DNA from: Ochrobactrum vermis | GTDB taxonomy: Bacteria > Pseudomonadota > Alphaproteobacteria > Rhizobiales > Rhizobiaceae | Assembly: GCF_002975205.1 (NCBI RefSeq) | Contig: NZ_PCOC01000002.1 | Span: forward strand, 945,001 to 1,009,000 | Reading direction: 5' to 3' | Length of the DNA: 64,000 nt | Shown here: positions 1-8,558 of the stretch, piece by piece | Layout of the letters: each line of letters opens with the position of its first letter | How positions within the stretch are numbered: position 1 is the stretch's first letter | Made by a program: the position numbers and the translations under genes | Notes under the pieces: generated by a model | The model's input: the letters and a program-made list of their open reading frames with translations, nothing else | What the model was told of the DNA's origin: nothing | Database searches by the model: none

Positions 1-378
1 CTTGGTGTATTGCTCGCTGCCGTCGTTGGCTATGGCATCTATAAAGGTGGCCTGAGGCTGAACCTTCGACGCTTTTTCCGCTGGACCGGTGTTTTCATTC
101 TGATCATTGCTGCGGGCATTCTCGCCAATTCAGTGATGGCGCTGCACGAAGCCGGTGTCTGGAATCACTTCCAGACGGTCGTGTTCGATGCGAGCGATAT
201 TCTTCCGCTCGACAGCACGCTTGGTTCAGTTCTGGCCGGCATTTTCGGTTACATCGCAACACCGACTGTTAGTGAAGTGATCGCCTACGTCGCCTTTCTC
301 GTTCCGGCGCTCATTCTGTTCCTGATGCCAGCAAGTGCATCGGCAACCGCAAGCCAGATTAAAACAAGCGCACAATAA
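1..378 (+). CDS. efeU: Iron permease EfeU/FTR1 family, C-terminal part (5' end outside window)
   Basis: The reading frame is open from base 1, so this is the last ~125 residues of a longer protein. It contains hydrophobic segments separated by short basic loops (KGGLRLNLRRFF) and ends in a membrane segment. That fits the C-terminal helices of the FTR1-type oxidase-dependent iron permease that moves iron across the inner membrane. The catalytic REXXE motifs would lie upstream and cannot be seen. The call rests mainly on context: it is followed after 11 bp by efeO and efeB, the canonical EfeUOB order. The TTG at base 10 is internal and not a start. Confidence 0.85.
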   Translation, partial: LGVLLAAVVGYGIYKGGLRLNLRRFFRWTGVFILIIAAGILANSVMALHEAGVWNHFQTVVFDASDILPLDSTLGSVLAGIFGYIATPTVSEVIAYVAFLVPALILFLMPASASATASQIKTSAQ

Positions 379-389
379 AAGAGATTTTC

Positions 390-1580
390 ATGACGAACCC
401 GAAACCCGCAGACCCCATGTCGCGCAACCTGGTCCGCATTGGATTGGCTCTTGCAGTACTATTGCTGCTCGCGGCTGGCGCTGCCTTCTATTATGCATCT
501 CGTATATCGGATAAAGCGCGCCACGCCGAAGCCGGCGACAAAATACAGGTCGCGATAAACGGTAAGAGTTGTGAGCCGAACGAACTGACAGTTCCAGCTG
601 GGCGCTCGGTATTCGAAATAGTCAATAAGTCGGATCGTACGGTCGAGTGGGAGATCCTCGATGGCGTGATGGTTCTCGAAGAGCGTGAAAATATTGCGCC
701 AGGGTTCAAGCAGACACTCACCGCCAAGCTGACGCCCGGCGAATACCAGATCACTTGCGGGCTTTTGTCCAATCCGCGCGGGAAGTTGATCGTGACTGCG
801 ACTGCTGCGAGTGAAGCAGAAAAGGGTAAGCTCCCGCTCACGGCTTTCATCGGTGCACTGGCCGAGTATCAGATTTATCTCACCACTGAAGTAACTGAAT
901 TCCAGAAGGCGGTTGGGGAGCTCTCCGCTGCAATAGCGAGCGGTAATCTTGAAGCTGCGCAGGCTGCGTACGGTCCAGCGCGTGGAGCTTATGCACGTAT
1001 TGCGCCGGTTTCGGAAGCTTTCTCCGATCTCGACACCGCTATCAACGCCCGCGCCGACTATTTTGAGAAGCGTGAGCAGGACCCGGCCTTCGGTGGCTTG
1101 CACCGCATTGAGTACGGTCTTTTCGAGCAGAAATCCGTCGATGGACTTAGGGCTGTTGCCGGCAAGCTTGAGCAGGATGCCGCTGCATTGAAAGAGCGCA
1201 TTCGGGGACTTCGGATCTCGCCGGATCGCATGATGGCAGGCACGGCTTCCGCTTTGAATCGCTTTGCTTCGACTGCGTCCGATGCGGGTGAAGATCGCTA
1301 TGCACATACTGATCTGCAAGCTTTGTCTGGGCTTCTTGAAGGGTCCGGCAAGACAGCCAGCGTTCTGCGTCCGATCGTTGAAAAGGTTGATCCGAAGGCT
1401 TTTGAAGGCATCGACAAGGATGCTGTTTCGATCAAGGCGCTGCTCGATGCAGATGCCGAAGGCAATGGCTACAAGCCATTCGATGCTCTGTCCTCTGACC
1501 AGAAGGCAAAAATAAAGGATGGCGCAGCTGCGCTCGCCGCACAGTTTACGAAACTCCGTGATCAGCTTGGGGTAGAATGA
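390..1580 (+). CDS. efeO: EfeO: periplasmic cupredoxin plus imelysin (M75) iron-uptake protein
   Basis: A 396-residue protein with an N-terminal membrane anchor/signal (residues ~15-36). A cupredoxin-like domain follows (~50-135, with Cys residues in KSCEP and ITCGL). The rest (~150-390) is an M75/imelysin four-helix domain carrying the HxxE metal motif as HRIEYG (H238-E241). In the EfeUOB system EfeO is thought to bind periplasmic iron and hand it to EfeU. The two-domain form is the E. coli-type EfeO, unlike the single-domain EfeM encoded two genes later. Its stop overlaps the start of efeB (ATGA), indicating translational coupling. Confidence 0.93.
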   Translation: MTNPKPADPMSRNLVRIGLALAVLLLLAAGAAFYYASRISDKARHAEAGDKIQVAINGKSCEPNELTVPAGRSVFEIVNKSDRTVEWEILDGVMVLEERENIAPGFKQTLTAKLTPGEYQITCGLLSNPRGKLIVTATAASEAEKGKLPLTAFIGALAEYQIYLTTEVTEFQKAVGELSAAIASGNLEAAQAAYGPARGAYARIAPVSEAFSDLDTAINARADYFEKREQDPAFGGLHRIEYGLFEQKSVDGLRAVAGKLEQDAAALKERIRGLRISPDRMMAGTASALNRFASTASDAGEDRYAHTDLQALSGLLEGSGKTASVLRPIVEKVDPKAFEGIDKDAVSIKALLDADAEGNGYKPFDALSSDQKAKIKDGAAALAAQFTKLRDQLGVE

Positions 1581-2917
1581 TGACCAAAAAATTTTTCAAA
1601 ACCGATAAGATAACTACTGACGAGCCTGTTTCTGCCAGTCGGCGCGCATTGCTGATGGGGGCCGGAGCAACCGGTGTTGCGGGGGCCGTTGTCGGTGTGC
1701 TTGCCGCCCCGCAGGCGGCCTATGCGCTTTCTTCTGAAAGTGTGACCAACGCGCCGGAAAGTGACAAGATTCACGAAAGCCAGCCTTTTTACGGGAAGCA
1801 TCAGCCGGGCATCGTTACGCCCCGCCCCGCTGCCGGTCTTGTCGCTTCTTTCGATGTGCTGGCGCGCGACCGCGTCGAGCTGGAACGTATGTTCAAGATG
1901 CTCACGGAGCGAGCCGAGTTCTTGATGAAGGGCGGCGAACCGCCGGAACTGGATGCGAAGTTTCCACCATCGGATTCCGGTATTCTTGGACCGGTGGTCA
2001 CGCCGGATAATCTCACGGTTACGGTCGCGCTTGGTGCGTCACTGTTCGATGATCGTTTCGGTCTGAAGCCGTTGAAGCCGAAACTTCTACAGCGCATGAC
2101 CGGTTTCCCCAATGATGCCTTGCAGAAGGACATTTGCCATGGGGATCTGGTACTACAGTTCTGTTCGAATACGCCAGACACGAACATCCATGCCCTGCGC
2201 GATATTATGAAGAACATGCCCGATCTTCTGATGGTGCGATGGAAACAGGAAGGAACGGTTCCTGTACAGCCGCCACACTCGCCCAAGGCGAAGGAAAGTG
2301 CCCGGAATTTCCTCGGTTTCCGCGATGGATCCGCCAATCCGGATTCGTCCGACGAGGCGCTGATGAACCGCATTTTATGGGTGCAGAAACAAAACGAAGA
2401 ACCGGATTGGGCGATCAATGGCAGCTATATGGCTGTACGCATCATCCGCAATTTCGTCGAACGCTGGGACCGCACACCGCTGCAGGAACAGGAAGCCATT
2501 TTCGGACGCCTCAAGAACAGCGGGGCACCATTCGACGGCAAGACTGAAGCTGATGTTCCCAATTACGCGAAGGATGTCGACGGCAAGGTGACGCCATTGG
2601 ACTCCCATATTCGCTTGGCAAATCCGCGTGACGCTAATGCGGAACAACACCTTATTTTGCGTCGGCCATTCAATTACTCCAACGGTGTCAGCAAGTCGGG
2701 CCAGCTTGATATGGGCCTGCTCTTCATCGCCTATCAGGCCGATCTGGAGAAGGGCTTCATCATGGTCCAGAACCGGCTCAACGGGGAACCGCTGGAAGAA
2801 TATCTGAAGCCTATCGGAGGCGGGTATTTCTTCGCGCTGCCGGGGGTTCAGGATCACAAGGACTACTACGCGCGCGCACTTTTAGAGGCAAGCGGTCCGC
2901 AGAACGCCCGCGGGTGA
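1577..2917 (+). CDS. efeB: EfeB: Tat-exported DyP-type heme peroxidase
   Basis: A 446-residue dye-decolorizing peroxidase. A twin-arginine signal (SRRALLMG, from residue 21, then a hydrophobic stretch ending in QAAYA) indicates export of the folded heme protein to the periplasm. The family fingerprint GxxDG is present as GFRDG (247-251), supplying the distal aspartate. EfeB is the peroxidase component of EfeUOB; proposed roles are Fe2+ oxidation or release of iron from heme, and the sequence cannot decide between them. It overlaps efeO by 4 bp. Confidence 0.95.
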   Translation: MMTKKFFKTDKITTDEPVSASRRALLMGAGATGVAGAVVGVLAAPQAAYALSSESVTNAPESDKIHESQPFYGKHQPGIVTPRPAAGLVASFDVLARDRVELERMFKMLTERAEFLMKGGEPPELDAKFPPSDSGILGPVVTPDNLTVTVALGASLFDDRFGLKPLKPKLLQRMTGFPNDALQKDICHGDLVLQFCSNTPDTNIHALRDIMKNMPDLLMVRWKQEGTVPVQPPHSPKAKESARNFLGFRDGSANPDSSDEALMNRILWVQKQNEEPDWAINGSYMAVRIIRNFVERWDRTPLQEQEAIFGRLKNSGAPFDGKTEADVPNYAKDVDGKVTPLDSHIRLANPRDANAEQHLILRRPFNYSNGVSKSGQLDMGLLFIAYQADLEKGFIMVQNRLNGEPLEEYLKPIGGGYFFALPGVQDHKDYYARALLEASGPQNARG

Positions 2918-2944
2918 GGATCGCATCTCAAGCTTGGATTTAAC

Positions 2945-2963
2945 GCGCATTCCCGCAATGCGC
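2945..2963 (+). other. Small hairpin between efeB and efeM
   Basis: GCGCATT pairs with AATGCGC around a 5-nt loop, ending 20 nt before the efeM start codon and just ahead of its Shine-Dalgarno sequence (GGAGAGG). No T-run follows, so it is not a classical terminator. It could tune translation or mRNA stability of efeM. Function is inferred. Confidence 0.35.
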
Positions 2964-2983
2964 CCTATATGGAGAGGCAAAAT

Positions 2984-3811
2984 ATGAAGTATCGTCTGCC
3001 ATTGCTGGCATCGGCATGTGCCGTTGCCCTCACGCTGAGCTTCAGCGCAGCCAAGGCCGAAGTTTCACCGCTGGACCTTGTTCAGCCCATCGCGGATTAC
3101 AAGGTCTACGTGCAGGAAAATCTCGTTATCCTGGTAAAGGATACGAAGGCTTTTACCGATGCGGTCAAGGCAGGCGATCTGGAGAAAGCGAAGGAGCTAT
3201 ATCCTTTTTCACGCGTTTCCTACGAAAAGATCGAACCGATTGCCGAGCTTTTCGCCGATCTTGACGCTTCGATCGACAGTCGTGCCGATGATCATGAAAA
3301 TGGCGAGAAATCGGAAGATTTCACCGGATTTCACCGTATTGAGTATGGCTTGTTCGCACAGAATTCCACCGAAGGGCTCGCCCCGGTTGCCGACAAGCTT
3401 TACGCCGATGTACTGGAACTTCAGAAGCGTGTGAAAGACCTCACTGTTCCGCCGGAAAAGGTGGTCGGTGGTGCTGCTGCCCTGCTTGAAGAAGTGGCCG
3501 CAACCAAGATTTCTGGTGAGGAGGATCGCTACAGCCACACCGATCTTTGGGATTTCAAGGCCAATGTTGACGGCGCCCAGAAAATTGTCGAGCTTTTCAA
3601 GCCACTGTTGGAAAAAGAGAATCCGGACCTCGTGAAGAAGGTGGAAGCCAACTTCAAGACGGTGGACGACATTCTCGCCAAGTACAAGAAGGGCGACGGC
3701 TACGAGTCCTATGACAAGCTGTCGGATGATGATCGTAAGGCGCTTGCCGGTCCGGTCACTACGTTGGCGGAGGATCTTTCCACGCTGCGCGGTACGCTTG
3801 GCCTGAACTAG
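2984..3811 (+). CDS. efeM: EfeM-like periplasmic imelysin (M75) iron-binding protein
   Basis: A 275-residue exported protein: signal peptide of ~26 residues (ending SAAKAE), then a single M75/imelysin domain with HxxE as HRIEYG (H117). No cupredoxin domain is present. It shares clear blocks with the M75 half of EfeO (SxxDLD-SIDSRADxxE, ATKISGEEDRYSHTDL, YESYDKLS), so the pair are paralogues. Start chosen at the ATG preceded by GGAGAGG rather than the ATG 15 nt upstream, which lies inside the ribosome-binding region. It closes the efe operon before a strong terminator. Confidence 0.9.
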   Translation: MKYRLPLLASACAVALTLSFSAAKAEVSPLDLVQPIADYKVYVQENLVILVKDTKAFTDAVKAGDLEKAKELYPFSRVSYEKIEPIAELFADLDASIDSRADDHENGEKSEDFTGFHRIEYGLFAQNSTEGLAPVADKLYADVLELQKRVKDLTVPPEKVVGGAAALLEEVAATKISGEEDRYSHTDLWDFKANVDGAQKIVELFKPLLEKENPDLVKKVEANFKTVDDILAKYKKGDGYESYDKLSDDDRKALAGPVTTLAEDLSTLRGTLGLN

Positions 3812-3824
3812 TCAACGGAAATTG

Positions 3825-3848
3825 AAATGGCGGGGTAACCCGCCATTT
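3825..3848. terminator. Bidirectional terminator between efeM and the LacI gene
   Basis: A perfect 10-bp stem AAATGGCGGG / CCCGCCATTT around a GTAA tetraloop. A/T-rich flanks on both sides allow it to serve both convergent genes. It lies between the efeM stop and the stop codon of the minus-strand regulator. Confidence 0.85.
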
Positions 3849-4889
3849 TCATGCGCTCATGCGCAGCTTGATTTCGGCATTGAGGAGAATGCGCTGGGTT
3901 TCCGGAAGCTCCAGCCGGTCGTCCATCGTCTCACCTAGAGTTCTGAACAAAAGCTCAATCACCAGCCGTCCGATTTCATTGTAATCCTGTGCTACGGTAG
4001 TAAGCGGCGGACACGTGTATTCCGATAGCGGATTGTTATCGTGACCGGCAACACGAACGTCGCAATCCTTGAGTCTGCCGATTTTTAAACCAGCCTGCCA
4101 GAGTGCGCTGGTTACGCCAAAGGCGATGCGGTCGTTGGAGCACAGAACCGTGCTTGTGGGGAGACGGCCCTTTTCGCGCAAAATTCGTGCGGTCTGCTCG
4201 AATGCATATTTTTCGAAATCCCAGCTTCGGCTCTGTTCGAGATCAATGATGCGCGGTTCATAACCGAGCTTTTCCATCGCCTGTTGATAGGCATCCTGCC
4301 GCTTGATCGCGTTGTTATTGACCATCGGCATCGAAAAATAGCAGGGCTCGCTGCCTGAACGGCATAGATAATCGACAATGAGATGAAAGGATTTGAGATT
4401 ATCCGTGCCGACAAAAGGCGAAGTGTTGTCGAGGGGAGAGTCGACATAGACGATAGGGACGTCGTCGGCGAGACGCGCCAGCGTCGAATGTTGCGACGCT
4501 TCGCCAAGCGGCGCAATGATTGCGCCCGCGACATTCAGCGAACGCAGAGTTTCAATTGCCTGCTTTTCCAACTCAGGTTTGCCATCGGATGACAGGACGA
4601 TCGCAAGGTAGCCACGTTGCTCCGCAAGCGATTGCAATCGCTTCGTCATCGCCATGTAGAAATGATCGAGCTGATTGGGAATTATTATCCCCAGGATTGT
4701 CGTGCGACGTCGATTGAGGTTCACCGCGAAAAGATTGGGACGAAAGCCGGATTGCTTGATCGCGGCTTCTATGATTTCGCGGGTCTTGGGGCGGACAGAA
4801 GAAGGATCGCTGAAATATTTTGAAACCGTCGGGCGGGAGAGCCCTACGAATGCCGAGAAATCTTCCATGGTGCGTATCGTTTTGCGCAC
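3849..4889 (-). CDS. LacI-family transcriptional regulator, probable polyol operon regulator
   Basis: A 346-residue LacI/GalR regulator. The N-terminal helix-turn-helix is FSAFVGLSRPTVSKYFSD (~residues 10-28) followed by the hinge region. The remainder is a periplasmic-binding-protein-like effector domain (starting near TTILGIIIPNQ). It is transcribed divergently from the sorbitol/mannitol operon whose first gene begins 460 bp away, so it most likely regulates that operon with a polyol as inducer. That link is inferred from position only. Confidence 0.88.
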   Translation of the reverse strand: MRKTIRTMEDFSAFVGLSRPTVSKYFSDPSSVRPKTREIIEAAIKQSGFRPNLFAVNLNRRRTTILGIIIPNQLDHFYMAMTKRLQSLAEQRGYLAIVLSSDGKPELEKQAIETLRSLNVAGAIIAPLGEASQHSTLARLADDVPIVYVDSPLDNTSPFVGTDNLKSFHLIVDYLCRSGSEPCYFSMPMVNNNAIKRQDAYQQAMEKLGYEPRIIDLEQSRSWDFEKYAFEQTARILREKGRLPTSTVLCSNDRIAFGVTSALWQAGLKIGRLKDCDVRVAGHDNNPLSEYTCPPLTTVAQDYNEIGRLVIELLFRTLGETMDDRLELPETQRILLNAEIKLRMSA

Positions 4890-5270
4890 GTCTTTAAGTC
4901 CTGTTCGTCAGTAGCCGCGGACTTGCTCCACGCAGCAATGCTGTTTTGTGCGAAACAGTCATATGAACTGGAATGTGCTGATTTCTCAGGAGAACGTCTG
5001 GCTCCTGTTGCCGCTTCTTCAACGATTTCAGGATGTTCCTCCAGCTCTGCTCGCCTTTATTTTCCTTCAGGCGAAGTGCAGTCAAATTGTCAAAGGCTGG
5101 GCCAAACGTCAAGCAGGCAAATGTGTTCGTGGAGAATGATGCGGTGAATACCCATATGTGCTAAAACATCAGTTCGTGAATTTGGCAGGTGGAAATGTCC
5201 GTGATTTCAGCCTTGAGAACTGTTCACAATGCGGTCGTTTCTCCTCGCAACGCATAATTGAAAACCGTGC

Positions 5271-5301
5271 TTGACAAGCTACGGATAGCCGCGCCATAAA
5301 T
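5271..5301 (+). promoter_or_regulatory. Candidate sigma70-type promoter of the polyol operon
   Basis: A perfect -35 TTGACA (5271-5276) is followed after a 19-bp spacer (18 if shifted one base) by ATAAAT (5296-5301). It lies ~50 bp upstream of the binding-protein start codon. The spacing is slightly long. Confidence 0.55.
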
Positions 5302-5302
5302 T

Positions 5303-5314
5303 TTACATATGTAA
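5303..5314. promoter_or_regulatory. Candidate operator palindrome TTACATATGTAA
   Basis: A perfect 12-bp palindrome immediately downstream of the proposed -10 element, in the position of a repressor operator near +1. Classical LacI-family operators have a central CG, which this lacks, so the cognate factor could be another regulator. Confidence 0.45.
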
Positions 5315-5349
5315 GAATTTTGCTATGCATTCGTAAAGGAGGAGACGAA

Positions 5350-6669
5350 ATGCGGACCAAAACTTATGTGATAGGGCTTATTGCGTCTGCCACTGGCGTC
5401 GCGATGCTGGCCGGTTCGGCGTGGGCGGAGGAACTCACGATCGCAACGGTCAACAATGCCGATATGATCATCATGCAGAAGCTTTCGCCGGAATGGGAAA
5501 AGGCCACCGGCAACAAGCTCAACTGGGTGGTGCTTGAAGAAAACGTGCTGCGCCAGCGTGTCACCACCGACATCGCAACCAAGAGCGGCCAGTTCGACAT
5601 CATGACCATCGGCGGTTATGAAACCCCGATCTGGGGCAAGGCCGGATGGCTTCTTGCGGTCGATGATCTCGGCGACGATTACGACTATGACGATCTCATC
5701 AAGCCGGTACGCGCCGGTCTGACCGTCGATGGCAAACTTTACGCCGTGCCATTCTATGCGGAAAGCTCGTTCACCCTTTATCGCAAGGATCTGTTCGAAG
5801 CTGCCGGCCTGAAAATGCCGGATGCGCCGACCTATGCCGAGATCAAGGAATTCGCGACCAAACTCACCGACAAATCGAAAGAACAGTACGGTCTTTGCCT
5901 TCGCGGCAAGCCGGGCTGGGGCGAAAACATGGCCTATCTTTCGACACTGGTGAACACGTTCGGCGGCAGCTGGTTCGATGAGAGCTGGAAGCCGCAGATG
6001 AGTTCGGATACCTGGAAAAAGGCCATCACTTTCTACGTCGATCTGATGAAAGAAGCAGGCCCTCCCGGAATCACCTCGAACGGCTTCAATGAAAATCAGG
6101 CGCTGTTCTCCACCGGCCATTGCGCTATGTGGATCGACGCCACCTCGGCTGCGGGCCGCATCTACGATCCGAAGCAGAGTCAGGTTGCCGACAAGGTCGC
6201 CTTCACCAAGGCGCCCGTTGAAGTGACGCCGAACGGCTCGTCTTGGGCCTGGTCGTGGAACCTCGCCATCCCGGCATCGACCAAGAAGGCGGAAGCCGCA
6301 AAGTCGTTCCTGAAATGGGCGACTTCGAAGGGCTATGTCGAACTTGTCGGCAAGTCGGAAGGTTGGGTTGCTGTTCCGCCGGGTACGCGTCAGTCGACCT
6401 ATGCCAATGAAGAGTACAAGAAGGCCGCGCCTTTCGCCGAGACGGTTCTCAAGGCGATTGAATCGGCCGACCCGACCAAGCCGACCAAGGACCCGGTTCC
6501 CTATACCGGCATCCAGTTCGTGGCGATCCCTGAATTCCAGGCGATTGGTACCATTGTCGGTCAGGCAATCTCTTCGGCTGTTGCCGGTCAGCAAAGCGTC
6601 GATGCGGCGCTCGATGGCGCACAGAAGCAGGCCGAACAGATCATGACACAGTCCGGTTACATCAAGTAA
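5350..6669 (+). CDS. smoE: Polyol (sorbitol/mannitol) ABC transporter, substrate-binding protein
   Basis: A 439-residue family 1 extracellular solute-binding protein. Signal peptide of ~26 residues ends SAWAEE. The mature part begins LTIATVNNADMI and has the length and character of SmoE/MtlE polyol binders. Start chosen at the ATG preceded by AAGGAGGAG. The polyol assignment comes from the operon: two permeases, an ATPase, a sorbitol-type dehydrogenase and mannitol 2-dehydrogenase follow in the same direction. Confidence 0.9.
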   Translation: MRTKTYVIGLIASATGVAMLAGSAWAEELTIATVNNADMIIMQKLSPEWEKATGNKLNWVVLEENVLRQRVTTDIATKSGQFDIMTIGGYETPIWGKAGWLLAVDDLGDDYDYDDLIKPVRAGLTVDGKLYAVPFYAESSFTLYRKDLFEAAGLKMPDAPTYAEIKEFATKLTDKSKEQYGLCLRGKPGWGENMAYLSTLVNTFGGSWFDESWKPQMSSDTWKKAITFYVDLMKEAGPPGITSNGFNENQALFSTGHCAMWIDATSAAGRIYDPKQSQVADKVAFTKAPVEVTPNGSSWAWSWNLAIPASTKKAEAAKSFLKWATSKGYVELVGKSEGWVAVPPGTRQSTYANEEYKKAAPFAETVLKAIESADPTKPTKDPVPYTGIQFVAIPEFQAIGTIVGQAISSAVAGQQSVDAALDGAQKQAEQIMTQSGYIK

Positions 6670-6682
6670 TCCGGTTGCCATC

Positions 6683-6716
6683 AGCCTGCTGCGCTCCTGA
6701 GTGAGAGCAGCAGGCT
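6683..6716 (+). other. Hairpin between binding-protein and permease genes
   Basis: AGCCTGCTGCGCTC pairs with GAGAGCAGCAGGCT (one mismatch) just after the smoE stop. Only a weak T-tract follows (cgattttcg). It probably stabilises the 3' end of the binding-protein mRNA or attenuates read-through, allowing more binding protein than permease. Confidence 0.6.
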
Positions 6717-6790
6717 CGATTTTCGCGCGATCCGCTGTACCCTTTTCGAGCGCAGCGGATGTCGAAGCGGGAAGGGGAGAAACGTCAGAC

Positions 6791-7708
6791 ATGCCAGCAA
6801 ACCCGGCCTTGGCCACGGGCACTAAATCGCGCTTTGCCGCAAAATCGCGCCGCAGCGTCCGCACCGGACCTCTGCTTGCACCCGCCGTTATCCTGCTCTT
6901 GCTATGGATGATCGTCCCACTGGCGATGACACTCTGGTTCTCTTTTCAGTATTATAATCTCATCAATCCCTTCGTGACCGGTTTTGCCGGTTTCTCGAAC
7001 TACAAGTTCCTGCTGTCCGATCCGGGGCTCTGGTCGGCCATCACAAAGACGCTCATTTTGTTGGGCTCGGTTCTGGCCATTTCGGTGGTGTTTGGCGTTT
7101 TGTTCGCCGTGATTTTCGATCAGGATTTCTGGGGCAAGAACATTGCGCGACTTCTGGTCATCGCGCCGTTCTTCGTCATGCCGACGGTGTCGGCGCTGAT
7201 CTGGAAAAACCTTCTGATGCACCCGGTCAATGGGCTGTTCGCCTTTATCTCGCGCAGTCTCGGCCTGCCGGTCATAGACTGGTTCGGGCAGTTTCCGATG
7301 GCGTCGATCATCATGATCGTGTCCTGGCAGTGGGTGCCTTTCGCAACACTGATCCTGATGACCGCCATGCAGTCGCTCGACCGTGAGCAGATGGAAGCGG
7401 CGCGACTTGATGGTGCCAAAGGGCCGGTGATGTTCTATTATATCGTCCTGCCGCATCTGCTGCGCCCGATCTCGGTCGTCATCATGATCGAGACGATCTT
7501 CCTCCTGTCGGTCTTCGCAGAAATTCTCGTCACCACCTCCGGTGGGCCGGGCATCGCCACGACGACACTGACCTATTTCATCTATCTGAAGGCGCTCCTT
7601 CAGTGGGATATTGGTGGCGCTTCCGCTGCCGGTGTCGTCGCCATCATCCTCGCCAATATCGTTGCCGCGTTCCTGATCCGAACCGTGGCGCGCAATCTGG
7701 ATAATTAG
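6791..7708 (+). CDS. smoF: Polyol ABC transporter permease 1
   Basis: A 305-residue inner-membrane permease of the binding-protein-dependent (MalF-like) family. Basic N-terminus, about six membrane helices, and the cytoplasmic EAA loop as EAARLDGAKGPVMFYYIVLP. Start placed at ATG 6791 with GGGGAG upstream; a longer open frame reaches 6701 but runs through the intercistronic hairpin. Partner of the next permease and the ATPase. Confidence 0.9.
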   Translation: MPANPALATGTKSRFAAKSRRSVRTGPLLAPAVILLLLWMIVPLAMTLWFSFQYYNLINPFVTGFAGFSNYKFLLSDPGLWSAITKTLILLGSVLAISVVFGVLFAVIFDQDFWGKNIARLLVIAPFFVMPTVSALIWKNLLMHPVNGLFAFISRSLGLPVIDWFGQFPMASIIMIVSWQWVPFATLILMTAMQSLDREQMEAARLDGAKGPVMFYYIVLPHLLRPISVVIMIETIFLLSVFAEILVTTSGGPGIATTTLTYFIYLKALLQWDIGGASAAGVVAIILANIVAAFLIRTVARNLDN

Positions 7709-7720
7709 GGGAGACCAACG

Positions 7721-8548
7721 ATGGCAGTAAAACGCAAATTCGACAAAGCTGCACTCTCCGCCGGGATTATCGGCTGGATCGTGGCGCTTTTGATGTTCTT
7801 CCCGATCCTCTGGATGCTGCTTGCGGCATTCAAGACGGAGATCGATGCGGTCGCCCCGCCAAAGCTGTTTTTCGAGCCGACGCTGGAAAACTTCGCGGCG
7901 GTCAATCAGCGGGCCGACTATTTCCGCTATGCCATGAACAGCGTGATCGAGAGCCTTGGCGCGACGATCCTGTCTTTATTGATTGCCGTTCCGGCAGCTT
8001 ATGCAGCGGCATTCTTTCCGGGAAAACGCACCAAGGATCTGCTGTTGTGGATGCTCTCCACCAAGATGCTGCCTGCGGTGGGTGTTCTGGTGCCGATCTA
8101 TCTTCTGGCGCGCGATACCGGGCTTCTCGATACGCGCACCGGGCTGATCATCATCTTCACCCTCTCTAACCTGCCCATTGTGGTCTGGATGCTCTATTCC
8201 TTCTTCAAGGAAGTGCCGCATGAAATCCTTGAGGCGAGCCGCATGGACGGGGCGAAGGTCGGCCAGCAGATACGCTATCTGCTCTTGCCGCTGAGCCTGC
8301 CCGGCATTGCATCGACGGCGCTTCTTTCCATCATCCTGTGCTGGAACGAAGCCTTCTGGAGCCTCAATCTCACGGCCTCGCAGGCCGGGCCTCTCACAGC
8401 ATTCATCGCGTCCTTCTCGTCACCGGAAGGGCTTTTCTGGGCAAAACTCTCGGCAGCATCCACGCTCGCCATCGCGCCGATCCTCGTCTTTGGTTGGGTT
8501 ACGCAGCGCCAGCTGGTGCGCGGTCTCACCTTCGGCGCCGTGAAATAA
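7721..8548 (+). CDS. smoG: Polyol ABC transporter permease 2
   Basis: A 275-residue MalG-like permease with about six membrane helices. The EAA loop reads [20 protein letters not shown]. It follows the first permease by 12 bp and has GGGGAG as ribosome-binding site. The two permeases would form the heterodimeric channel for sorbitol/mannitol uptake. Confidence 0.9.
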   Translation: MAVKRKFDKAALSAGIIGWIVALLMFFPILWMLLAAFKTEIDAVAPPKLFFEPTLENFAAVNQRADYFRYAMNSVIESLGATILSLLIAVPAAYAAAFFPGKRTKDLLLWMLSTKMLPAVGVLVPIYLLARDTGLLDTRTGLIIIFTLSNLPIVVWMLYSFFKEVPHEILEASRMDGAKVGQQIRYLLLPLSLPGIASTALLSIILCWNEAFWSLNLTASQAGPLTAFIASFSSPEGLFWAKLSAASTLAIAPILVFGWVTQRQLVRGLTFGAVK

Positions 8549-8558
8549 AGGGAACCCC

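Larger units (their letters stand above)
4890..5349. promoter_or_regulatory. 460-bp divergent regulatory region (LacI gene / polyol operon)
   Basis: No convincing gene here: short open frames lack ribosome-binding sites and family features. The right-hand end holds a candidate promoter and operator (described separately). The part nearer the LacI gene presumably carries that gene's own promoter, but I could not place it. Confidence 0.5.

Noticed and set aside
459..1319. 286-codon minus-strand open frame opposite efeO
   Set aside because: Shadow of efeO codon usage; the plus-strand protein has clear cupredoxin and M75 features.
4894..5147. Short open frames on both strands in the LacI/polyol intergenic region
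   Set aside because: Overlap each other, lack ribosome-binding sites and fall in a region expected to hold divergent promoters.
5323..6864. 513-codon minus-strand open frame opposite the polyol binding-protein gene
   Set aside because: Antisense shadow of smoE extending into the permease; residue pattern rich in Arg/Gly/Leu and without family features.
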